Source of the DNA: Armatimonadota bacterium
Lineage (GTDB): Bacteria > Sysuimicrobiota > Sysuimicrobiia > Sysuimicrobiales > Humicultoraceae
Reading direction: 5' to 3'
Length of the DNA: 11,314 nt
Assembly: GCA_016199305.1 (NCBI GenBank)
Contig: JACQGZ010000144.1
Coordinates: 1-11,314 of the forward strand
Shown: in pieces, positions 5,912 through 11,314 of the stretch
Layout of the letters: every line of letters begins with the position of its first letter
Position numbering within the stretch: the stretch's first letter is position 1
Made by a program: the position numbers and the translations under genes
The notes under the pieces: generated by a model
The model's input: only the letters and a program-made list of their open reading frames with translations
Told to the model about the DNA's origin: nothing
Databases searched by the model: none

Positions 5912-6729
5912 CGGCGGCTGCCGGCGCCAGGCGGGCCGGGCTGACCGTCCGCGAGATCGCCGCGCTCCTGCGCGCAGGCGACCCCGGTCGGGAGTGGCTG
6001 GCGCTGCTGGCCGCCGATCCGCGCGCCGGCGTGCGCCGGCTGGTCGCCCAGTGGCGGCGCGCCCGGGAGCGGGAGCGCCGCGAGCGAGAGCGGACGGCCG
6101 CGCTCTTTGCGCTGGAGCGCGCGCGTCGGGCCGAGGGGTTCGCCTCCATCGCGGGCGTCGATGAGGCGGGGGTGGGGCCGCTGGCCGGCCCGGTGGTGGC
6201 GGCGGCAGTGATCCTCCCGGAGGCGCTGGCCGCCGCGGTCCCCGGCCTCCGCGACTCCAAGACCCTGCTCCCCGACGAGCGAGAGCGTCTCTACGCGGCG
6301 CTGCTGGCGGCGGGCGTGCGTGTGGGCATCGGGCTGGCCGATGTGGCGGAGATCGACCGGGTGAACATCCTCCAGGCCACCCGGCGGGCCTGGCGGCGGG
6401 CGGTCGCCCTGCTGCTCCCCCGCCCCGACTACGTGCTGATCGACGGCCGCTATCATGTGGACCTCGAACTACCTCAGCAGGCCATCATCGACGGCGATGC
6501 GCTCTGCGCCTCCATCGCTGCCGCGTCCATCATCGCCAAGGTCACACGCGACCGCATCATGCAGGAACTGGATGCGCGCTATCCGGAGTTCGGCTTCGGC
6601 GCGCACAAAGGATACGCCACCTCCGCCCACCTGGCGGCGATCCGGCGCTTTGGGTTCTCTCCGGTGCACCGCCGGTCGTTTCTCCCCCTGCGGCTCTTCC
6701 AGCAGGACCTCTTCGCGGCGCAGGCCTGA
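5878..6729 (+). CDS. rnhB: Ribonuclease HII
   Basis: RNase HII cuts RNA-DNA hybrids and starts removal of single ribonucleotides from DNA. The N-terminal extension (LTVREIAALLRAG...RRLVAQWRR, about residues 21-85) is like that of Bacillus RNase HII. The catalytic domain carries GVDEAG (Asp95, Glu96), DSKTL, the YVLIDG Asp, SIAAASIIAKVTRDR, and HKGY. One key motif is changed: the ribonucleotide-sensing GRG is GVG (residues 98-100). The start is uncertain. TTG 5878 overlaps lepB by 34 bp and is the only standard start upstream of the conserved N terminus; no Shine-Dalgarno is visible. The usual neighbour rbgA/ylqF is not present before it. Confidence 0.93.
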   Translation: MAVPPRGLDPLAAAAGARRAGLTVREIAALLRAGDPGREWLALLAADPRAGVRRLVAQWRRARERERRERERTAALFALERARRAEGFASIAGVDEAGVGPLAGPVVAAAVILPEALAAAVPGLRDSKTLLPDERERLYAALLAAGVRVGIGLADVAEIDRVNILQATRRAWRRAVALLLPRPDYVLIDGRYHVDLELPQQAIIDGDALCASIAAASIIAKVTRDRIMQELDARYPEFGFGAHKGYATSAHLAAIRRFGFSPVHRRSFLPLRLFQQDLFAAQA

Positions 6730-6782
6730 GCGCGGGACCCGGGTGGGGGTGAAATCGCCTCCGCCCGGCCGATCCTTCCGGT

Positions 6783-7157
6783 GTGAGCCAGAGGCGGCGC
6801 CGCCTCGGCCGGCGCGGCGAGTCGGCCGCCGAAGCCTTTCTCGTCCGCCGCGGGTACCGGATCCTCGCCCGCAACTACCGCTGCCCCCTCGGCGAACTCG
6901 ACCTGGTCGCCTCCGACGGGGGCGTGGTCGTCTTCGTCGAGGTGAAGACCCGGCGCGGCGCGCGGGCGGGGAGCGGAGCAGAGGCGGTCTCGGCGCGCAA
7001 GCGGTGGCGGCTGATGCGGCTGGCTCAGTTCTACCTGGCGTCGCACGGGCTGGAGGGTGTCCCCTGCCGGTTTGACGTGGTCAGCCTGTCGGTCCGTCCC
7101 TGTGGCGCGCGGGTACAATTGTGGCGCGACGCCTTTCAGCGGGGAGAGGGGGGTTGA
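6783..7157 (+). CDS. yraN: UPF0102 (YraN family) endonuclease-like protein
   Basis: This 124-residue protein has the YraN layout: LGRRGESAAEAFLVRRGYRILARNYRC, then GELDLVASDG and VVVFVEVKTRR. The Glu38/Asp40 and Glu53-x-Lys55 pairs form the D/E-xK pattern of the restriction-endonuclease-like fold. Its biochemical role is not settled; it usually lies between rnhB and comM/yifB and near dprA. The GTG 6783 fits the family N terminus. It is the last plus-strand gene before the accessory block and ends 16 bp from the end of the convergent minus-strand gene, with no strong terminator between. Confidence 0.93.
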   Translation: MSQRRRRLGRRGESAAEAFLVRRGYRILARNYRCPLGELDLVASDGGVVVFVEVKTRRGARAGSGAEAVSARKRWRLMRLAQFYLASHGLEGVPCRFDVVSLSVRPCGARVQLWRDAFQRGEGG

Positions 7158-7173
7158 CGTAGCGAGGGCTCGG

Positions 7174-8535
7174 TTAGCGGATGAAGGCCAGCACGACGCC
7201 GGTTATCAGTCCGGCCGCCGACGTCAGCGTCACCGCGATCCGCATCTGATAGGTGTAGCGGTGGTAGGCGGCGAGCCGTTCGTCGAACTCCTCATCCGCA
7301 GCCAGGTCGATTGGGCGCGGTTCGAAGACGAGGATGCCGTCGGCCGGATCGGCGAAGGGTGAGGGCAACCACACCGCCGTGTCTTCATCACGCTGACGCA
7401 CGCTCAGGGGCACGGACGCAGGCTCCGGCTCGGGCTCGAGCGCAGGCCCTGCCGCAGGGTCCGTCGCCGGTTCCGCCTCCACGGGCCACGGGGTCACTAT
7501 CGCGACACTCTCATCCGGGCCCTCTGGGGCTGCGGACGGGGCCGAAACATTCTCCATCTCAGGTGGCAAGGCGGGCGCGCCCGTGGGAGGTTCCGCGAGG
7601 ACTTCCGCAACCTGCGCGGGGACCGCCGTGGCCTCCACCGGCGAATCCACGGGGCCCTCGGCTTCCACCCGCGCATCGATCGTCTCCGCCGGCGTCGCGC
7701 TCGTCCCACCATCGAGCATCTCCGCGGCGTCGGCCGCCTCCTCTTCCGGCAGCACGGTGATGTCCCCAATCAAGTCGGGCGTTACATGCCCGTTCGCGCT
7801 GGCCGGGACGACGACGATGGTCTCAGGCTGATCGCTCTCCTCGGGGCCGGCCGCGGCGGGGGATGCCGGCAGGGCGGTGCGCCGGGCCTCTCTGAAGGCG
7901 CGCTCAACCAGGTTCACCGTGCGGATCCTTTTCCACAGGTGTGGAGGGAACCGGTGGAAGCTCAGGCAGGACGCCAGATCTCCTTCCAGGGTGCGCACCG
8001 CCGGCTCGCCCTGCTTGAGCCAGTGCGTGTGCCACTCGCGGAAGAGTCCCACGGCCGTCACCCGGTCCGGAGCAGCGAAGATCTTCCGGGCGCCGGACAG
8101 ACAGAGGCTGCGCCAGCGGGCATCGACCTTTCGCGCCAGCGCCAGCAGGCGGTGCGCCACGCAGATCTGCAATGGGGTGTCGGGGTAGGTGGCGTGGATG
8201 GCCTTGATCAGCGCGGGGTGACCGTCGGCGCTGATGAGCAGGAGATCGGGACCGATGCCGTCCGCCTTCAGGCCCGCCAGGACATCCCGCCAGGCCCGCT
8301 CCTCCTCCGCAGGGACGAGGCGCATGGTCAGGGGCCGGGGGTAGCCGTCCCGCGTCAGGCCGAGGGCGCAGAGGGCCACATCGCGGCCGCCACCGGGACG
8401 CTGCCGTCGCAGGCCGTCGAGGAGGAGAAACGCGATCTCCGCGCGCGGCGGGAGGTCGACGGTGCCGCCGGCCTCCGCGGGACTGGAGCTCACCGGCTTC
8501 CTCCTTGTCTGGGGCCAATCAGAAAGGGCTGCCAT
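7174..8535 (-). CDS. IS256/Mutator transposase core fused to Pro/Glu-rich linker and C-terminal membrane anchor
   Basis: This gene encodes 453 residues from ATG 8535, chosen because GGAGGAGGAG lies directly before it and a riboswitch ends at that site. An in-frame GTG at 8637 would place the riboswitch inside the coding region. Residues 33-220 match the catalytic core of IS256 (Mutator-type) transposases: first Asp40 in LLLDG, VALCALGLTRDGYPRPL, second Asp104 in ISADGHPALIKAI, the CxxH pair Cys125/His128 in QICVAHRL, and Glu211 in RTVNLVERAFREARRT. The normal N-terminal DNA-binding part of about 130-150 residues is reduced to about 32. The C-terminal part normally following the Glu helix is gone. 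Residues 221-380 are rich in Pro, Ala and Glu. Residues 432-452 form one transmembrane helix at the very C terminus, so the core should stay cytoplasmic. No terminal inverted repeats are seen. It looks domesticated; its function is unknown. Confidence 0.85.
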   Translation of the reverse strand: MAALSDWPQTRRKPVSSSPAEAGGTVDLPPRAEIAFLLLDGLRRQRPGGGRDVALCALGLTRDGYPRPLTMRLVPAEEERAWRDVLAGLKADGIGPDLLLISADGHPALIKAIHATYPDTPLQICVAHRLLALARKVDARWRSLCLSGARKIFAAPDRVTAVGLFREWHTHWLKQGEPAVRTLEGDLASCLSFHRFPPHLWKRIRTVNLVERAFREARRTALPASPAAAGPEESDQPETIVVVPASANGHVTPDLIGDITVLPEEEAADAAEMLDGGTSATPAETIDARVEAEGPVDSPVEATAVPAQVAEVLAEPPTGAPALPPEMENVSAPSAAPEGPDESVAIVTPWPVEAEPATDPAAGPALEPEPEPASVPLSVRQRDEDTAVWLPSPFADPADGILVFEPRPIDLAADEEFDERLAAYHRYTYQMRIAVTLTSAAGLITGVVLAFIR

Positions 8536-8543
8536 CTCCTCCT

Positions 8544-8619
8544 CCGGCAGCCCAGCTGACCCAGATGGCCCTGTGGCTTTGCGTCCCCGGATCGCTCCGG
8601 GTTTGCCTTGATCGGCCGG
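8544..8619 (-). ncRNA. Cyclic di-GMP-I (GEMM-I) riboswitch
   Basis: Read on the minus strand, the element has all the parts of a GEMM-I aptamer. GGCAAACC (8607-8600) is followed by a six-pair hairpin CCCGGA/UCCGGG closed by a GCGA GNRA tetraloop (8595-8592). Next come the core ACGCAAAGCC (8584-8575), the P3 arm (CCA/UGG and GGCC/GGUC around an internal loop), and AGCUGGGCUGCC (8557-8546). The closing helix is CCGGC (8619-8615) with GCCGG (8548-8544). The G residues before CAAACC, expected for c-di-GMP binding, are present. The last two bases of the closing helix are the first two of the GGAGG Shine-Dalgarno, with the ATG at 8535. Control is therefore probably at translation; ligand binding would favour the helix that partly hides the site, so an OFF switch is likely but not certain. 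Confidence 0.93.
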
Positions 8620-8788
8620 GTCCTCGAGGGAACCCACTCTCTACCTGCCCATGCCCGCGGCGGTTTAGTCCCGCCGTCCATCACCGCCCGACACGGGATC
8701 CCGCGCAGAGGTCTGTGGCAGCAGGTGCCGCGTCCTTCCCGATGAAAGCCTCATCCGGGCAGGTCATGGGGCGTCGGGCGCAGCGCCC
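8620..8788. other. Region between divergent genes with hairpin-forming sequences
   Basis: No gene is supported here. Two inverted repeats are visible: CGGCGG/CCGCCG around a 7-base loop (8658-8676), and CCCGATGA with TCATCCGGG around AAGCC (8738-8759, one bulged base). On the minus strand, GGGUUCC and GGACCC (about 8635-8618) can also pair just upstream of the riboswitch and use its first bases. Promoters for both flanking genes must lie here or further upstream, but no convincing -35/-10 pair was found on either strand. Short minus-strand open frames exist without a recognised protein match. Confidence 0.45.
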
Positions 8789-8796
8789 GGAGGTGA
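8775..8796 (+). promoter_or_regulatory. Hairpin abutting the ribosome-binding site of the MOSC gene
   Basis: CGGGCG (8775-8780) and CGCCCG (8784-8789) form a six-pair hairpin with a CAG loop. The 3' arm's last G is the first G of GGAGGTGA (8789-8796), a strong Shine-Dalgarno 9 bases before the GTG at 8806. The hairpin could tune translation of the MOSC gene. It is not a known riboswitch to me. Confidence 0.4.
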
Positions 8797-8805
8797 CGGA
8801 CGACG

Positions 8806-9288
8806 GTGAGCGGTGTGGTGGTGTCCATTCACATTGCGCCGGCGGCGGAAGCGCCGATGAGGGCGGTCGAGGCGGTCCTCGCCGTCCCCGGGCGTGGGCT
8901 GGAGGGGGATCGCTACTTCGCGCAGGCGGGCACGTTCTCGCCGAAGCCGGCGCCCGATCGCGATGTGACGGTGATCGAGGTGGAAGCCATTGAGGCGCTC
9001 GCGCGGGACCACGGGATCACCCTGGCGCCGGGGGAGAGCCGGCGCAACATCCTCACCCGCGGGGTGGCGCTGAACCACCTGGTGAACCGGGAGTTCCGGG
9101 TCGGGGCGGTGACGCTGCGCGGGCTGCGCCTCTGCGACCCCTGCTCGCACCTGGAGCGGCTTACCCGGCCGGGCGTCCGCAAGGCGCTGATCCACCGCGG
9201 CGGCCTGCGCTGCCAGATCCTCGGCGAGGGCACGATCCGGGTCGGGGATCCAGTCGAGGTCGCAGAGCTCGCGCCGGTCCGGCGGTGA
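8806..9288 (+). CDS. MOSC domain-containing protein
   Basis: This 160-residue stand-alone MOSC domain is the sulfur-carrier fold related to the C terminus of molybdenum cofactor sulfurase. Visible family marks are [10 protein letters not shown] (29-38), a [11 protein letters not shown] segment, [18 protein letters not shown] (77-94), and [13 protein letters not shown] (107-119), where Cys110 is the position expected for the conserved persulfide-carrying cysteine; Cys113 is a second one. Related small proteins (YiiM/YuaD type) act in Mo-cofactor-dependent detoxification or sulfur transfer; the substrate is unknown here. The start GTG 8806 has GGAGGTGA at 8789-8796. Its stop overlaps the next start as GTGA, so the RidA-like gene is co-translated. 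No other molybdenum gene is in the window. Confidence 0.9.
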   Translation: MSGVVVSIHIAPAAEAPMRAVEAVLAVPGRGLEGDRYFAQAGTFSPKPAPDRDVTVIEVEAIEALARDHGITLAPGESRRNILTRGVALNHLVNREFRVGAVTLRGLRLCDPCSHLERLTRPGVRKALIHRGGLRCQILGEGTIRVGDPVEVAELAPVRR

Positions 9289-9683
9289 CACGGCAGAACT
9301 TCTCCAGTGGCACTCCGTGGGAGCGGATCGTGGGTTATTCCCGCGCGGTCCGCGTCGGCCGGTCCGTGCATGTCTCCGGCACCACCGGCACCGTCGGCGA
9401 CGGCACGATCGTCGGCGTAGGTGATCCATACGCGCAGACCATGCAGGCGCTGCGCAACATCGAGACCGCGCTGCGCGCCGCCGGCGCCGGGCTCGGCGAC
9501 GTCATCCGCACGCGCATCTACGTCACCAACATCGACCAGTGGCGGGAGGTGGCCCGCGCCCACGGTGAGATCTTCGGGACGATCCGGCCGGCCAGCACGA
9601 TGGTGGAGGTGAGCCGGCTGATCGTCCCCGAGATGCTGGTGGAGATCGAGGCGGAGGCGGTGCTGCGTTCGGCGGAGACGTAG
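9285..9683 (+). CDS. RidA/YjgF family protein without the catalytic Arg
   Basis: This 132-residue protein belongs to the RidA (YjgF/YER057c/UK114) family of trimeric proteins, whose RidA members hydrolyse reactive enamine/imine intermediates. Family blocks are VHVSGTTG (28-35), [29 protein letters not shown] (58-86) and [12 protein letters not shown] (101-112), ending in VEIEAEAVL. The arginine that contacts the substrate carboxylate in RidA (PARS) is replaced by Ser104 (PAST). This places the protein among Rid subgroups for which imine deaminase activity is not expected or not shown. The GTG 9285 overlaps the stop of the MOSC gene by 4 bp, and the next gene starts one base after its stop, so the three form one unit. 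Confidence 0.92.
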   Translation: MTRQNFSSGTPWERIVGYSRAVRVGRSVHVSGTTGTVGDGTIVGVGDPYAQTMQALRNIETALRAAGAGLGDVIRTRIYVTNIDQWREVARAHGEIFGTIRPASTMVEVSRLIVPEMLVEIEAEAVLRSAET

Positions 9684-9684
9684 C

Positions 9685-10185
9685 GTGACGGAACGCCCGC
9701 CCGCGGGGTTCGCCATCGCCCCGCCGTTCGCGTCCGTGCTCCGCCTTCTTCATACCGGGCTTGCCGGCGGCGCGGTGCGCTGGGCGGTGGCGAGCAGCCT
9801 CGGCGTTGCATTGCCGGGAGTTCCTGTCACCCCGCGCGATGTAGACCTGCAGACCGACGAGGGCGGCGCCTACGAGATCGCGCGGCGGTTCAGCGCGTAC
9901 ATCACGCGGCCTGTGGCGTTCACCGCATCAGAGAAGATCCGCTCCCACTTCGGCACCCTGGTAATCGAAAGCATCACGGTGGAGATCATGGGCGGCATTC
10001 AGAAACGGTCGGCCGGCGGCCGCTGGGAAGACCCGGTGGATATCGCGCCCCACCTCCGTTTCGTGGAGATCGGGGGCCTGCGCATCCCCGTGCTGTCGCT
10101 CACCTACGAATACGAGGCCTACCGCGCCCTCGGCAGAACGGCGCAGGCAGACCTGCTTCTTCCCTGGGTCGACCGGCACGGCTGA
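9685..10185 (+). CDS. Nucleotidyltransferase-fold protein
   Basis: This 166-residue protein has a minimal nucleotidyltransferase (DNA polymerase beta-like) fold. The turn [16 protein letters not shown] (33-48) and the metal-binding pair RDVDLQTD (Asp52 and Asp54) match the family's G-S...D-x-D pattern, and Glu100 in VEIMG may be the third acidic residue. The remainder ([34 protein letters not shown]) resembles uncharacterised stand-alone proteins related to aminoglycoside nucleotidyltransferases and MNT-type antitoxins. The substrate is unknown and no HEPN partner is next to it. It starts at GTG 9685, one base after the RidA stop. Its 3' end is followed by 70 bp with no feature before comM. 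Confidence 0.75.
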   Translation: MTERPPAGFAIAPPFASVLRLLHTGLAGGAVRWAVASSLGVALPGVPVTPRDVDLQTDEGGAYEIARRFSAYITRPVAFTASEKIRSHFGTLVIESITVEIMGGIQKRSAGGRWEDPVDIAPHLRFVEIGGLRIPVLSLTYEYEAYRALGRTAQADLLLPWVDRHG

Positions 10186-10255
10186 CCCGCTCCCGCAAAC
10201 GCGTCCGGGCGCGCCGCCCGCAAATGTCTCCGCCCGCGCCGATGAATGCCTGGAG

Positions 10256-11314
10256 ATGCTGGCCAGGGTCCAGAGCGCGGCGCTCGTCGGCGTGGATGCG
10301 GTCCCGGTGGATGTGGAGGTCGACGTCTCCTTCGGACTGCCGGCCTTCGCCATCGCCGGTCTCGCCGCCACCTCCGAGCAGGACGCGCGGGAACGCGTGC
10401 GGGCGGCGGTCAAGAACTCGCACCGCGAGGTGCCGGCACGGCGGATCCTGGTCAATCTGGCTCCGGCGGACATCCGCAAGGAGGGGGCCGGGTTCGACCT
10501 GCCCATCGCCCTGGGACTGCTGCTGGCCACGGGGCAGCTGCGCGCCGGCGCCCTCGATGGCGGGCTGGCCATCGGTGAGCTCGCCCTGGACGGGCGCGTG
10601 CGGCCGATCCCCGGCGTGCTGGCGGTCGCGCTGCTGGCACGGCGGCTGGGGATTCGCCGGCTGCTGGTGCCCGAGGCCAACGCGGCGGAGGCAGCCGCCG
10701 CGGCGGGCGCGGCGGTCGTCCCGGTCGGCACGCTGGTCGAGGCGATGCAGCTCCTCGAGGGACGATGCGCTCCCCGCCCGGTGTCCGGTCCTGCGCAGGC
10801 TCCGGGTGCGCCGCGGCACGAGGTGGATTTCTCGGAGATCAAAGGGCAGGCCCACGCCAGACGGGCGCTGGTGGTGGCGGCCGCGGGAGGGCATCATGTG
10901 CTGCTCATCGGGCCGCCCGGCTCCGGCAAAACGATGCTGGCGCGGCGGTTGCCCACCATCCTGCCGCCGCTCGATCCCGAGGAGGCGCTGGAGGTGACGA
11001 AGATCCACAGCGTGGCGGGGCTGGTGCCGGCCGGGGCGGGGTTGCTGGCCGCCCGTCCCTTTCGTGCGCCCCACCACACCGCCAGCCGGCAGGCGTTGGC
11101 CGGCGGGGGTTCGGTGCCGCGGCCGGGGGAGATCAGCCTGGCGCACCACGGCGTGCTCTTCCTCGACGAACTGCCGGAGTTCCACCGCGACGCGCTCGAG
11201 GTCCTGCGCCAACCGTTGGAAGAAGGGATGATTACCATTGCCCGCGTGCAAACAACGGCGACGCTGCCGGCGCGCGTCATGCTGGCCGCGGCGATGAATC
11301 CCTGCCCCTGCGGC
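10256..11314 (+). CDS. comM: ComM/YifB family Mg-chelatase-like AAA+ ATPase (5' part)
   Basis: The first 353 residues are visible; the frame runs off the window at NPCPCG. The family has about 500 residues. The N-terminal Lon-S5-like domain starts with [24 protein letters not shown] and contains [25 protein letters not shown] (63-87). The AAA+ domain has Walker A GPPGSGKT (219-226), [11 protein letters not shown] (267-277) and Walker [11 protein letters not shown] (300-309). ComM is a hexameric branch-migration helicase that extends recombination of incoming DNA in natural transformation. The ATG 10256 matches the family start MLARV; the bases GGAG directly before it are too close to be a normal Shine-Dalgarno. 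In related genomes it follows yraN; here about 3 kb of accessory genes intervene. Confidence 0.95.
   Translation, partial: MLARVQSAALVGVDAVPVDVEVDVSFGLPAFAIAGLAATSEQDARERVRAAVKNSHREVPARRILVNLAPADIRKEGAGFDLPIALGLLLATGQLRAGALDGGLAIGELALDGRVRPIPGVLAVALLARRLGIRRLLVPEANAAEAAAAAGAAVVPVGTLVEAMQLLEGRCAPRPVSGPAQAPGAPRHEVDFSEIKGQAHARRALVVAAAGGHHVLLIGPPGSGKTMLARRLPTILPPLDPEEALEVTKIHSVAGLVPAGAGLLAARPFRAPHHTASRQALAGGGSVPRPGEISLAHHGVLFLDELPEFHRDALEVLRQPLEEGMITIARVQTTATLPARVMLAAAMNPCPCG

Noticed and set aside
7154..7182. TTGACG after yraN as a promoter
   Set aside because: No -10-like hexamer follows at 16-18 bp, and the site overlaps the yraN stop opposite the end of a convergent gene.
8536..8637. N-terminal extension of the transposase-derived protein from GTG 8637
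   Set aside because: It would translate the c-di-GMP aptamer; the strong Shine-Dalgarno and riboswitch layout favour ATG 8535.
8620..8760. TnpB/IS605 tail or omega-RNA remnant on the minus strand
   Set aside because: Short Arg/Gly/Pro-rich frames are present, but no recognisable TnpB motif or intact upstream gene; left as unexplained structured sequence.
8690..8800. Molybdenum cofactor riboswitch before the MOSC gene
   Set aside because: Hairpins are present, but the conserved Moco-motif core could not be matched; the simple SD-adjacent hairpin is all that can be supported.
7158..8805. A complete, active IS256 insertion sequence
   Set aside because: No terminal inverted repeats or target duplication were found by eye, both ends of the transposase are lost or replaced, and a riboswitch serves as leader.

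Overview
The window is a GC-rich bacterial chromosome segment. The gene order ylxM, ffh, rpsP, khpA (ylqC), ylqD, rimM, trmD, rplS, lepB, rnhB, yraN, comM is typical of Bacillota and related Terrabacteria lineages. The presence of ylxM and ylqD supports this. The high GC, frequent GTG/TTG starts, and an Ffh without the Met-rich tail suggest a GC-rich, possibly thermophilic lineage, such as a Symbiobacterium/Thermaerobacter-like clade or an uncultured relative. This placement is inference; no rRNA or other taxonomic marker is present.

Region 1 (1-162) is the end of a sulfatase-family gene. Region 2 (163-7157) is a long co-directional operon for SRP-dependent secretion, ribosome assembly and tRNA modification. 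It starts from a recognisable promoter (TTGACC, 17 bp spacer, CATAGT) that overlaps a 7-bp inverted repeat just before ylxM. Genes are packed with 4-34 bp overlaps. A YbxB/RsmC-like methyltransferase sits between ylxM and ffh. Small tandem duplications flank ylqD. An extended -10 promoter and a nine-residue minigene lie across the trmD-rplS junction. rbgA/ylqF, often found in this operon, is absent.

Region 3 (about 7158-10185) is an accessory block inserted between yraN and comM, which are commonly neighbours. It holds one minus-strand gene facing the operon and a plus-strand trio (MOSC-domain protein, RidA-like protein, nucleotidyltransferase-fold protein). Region 4 (10256 to the end) is the 5' part of comM/yifB.

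The most unusual item is in region 3. The minus-strand gene encodes an IS256/Mutator-type transposase catalytic core with its D, D, CxxH and E motifs intact. It lacks most of the normal N-terminal DNA-binding region and is cut off just after the catalytic Glu helix. There it is joined to a roughly 200-residue Pro/Ala/Glu-rich linker and a single C-terminal transmembrane helix. Directly upstream is a convincing cyclic di-GMP-I (GEMM-I) riboswitch, whose closing helix runs into the Shine-Dalgarno sequence. Together this looks like a domesticated, membrane-tethered transposase-derived protein under second-messenger control, which I do not recognise as a described system.
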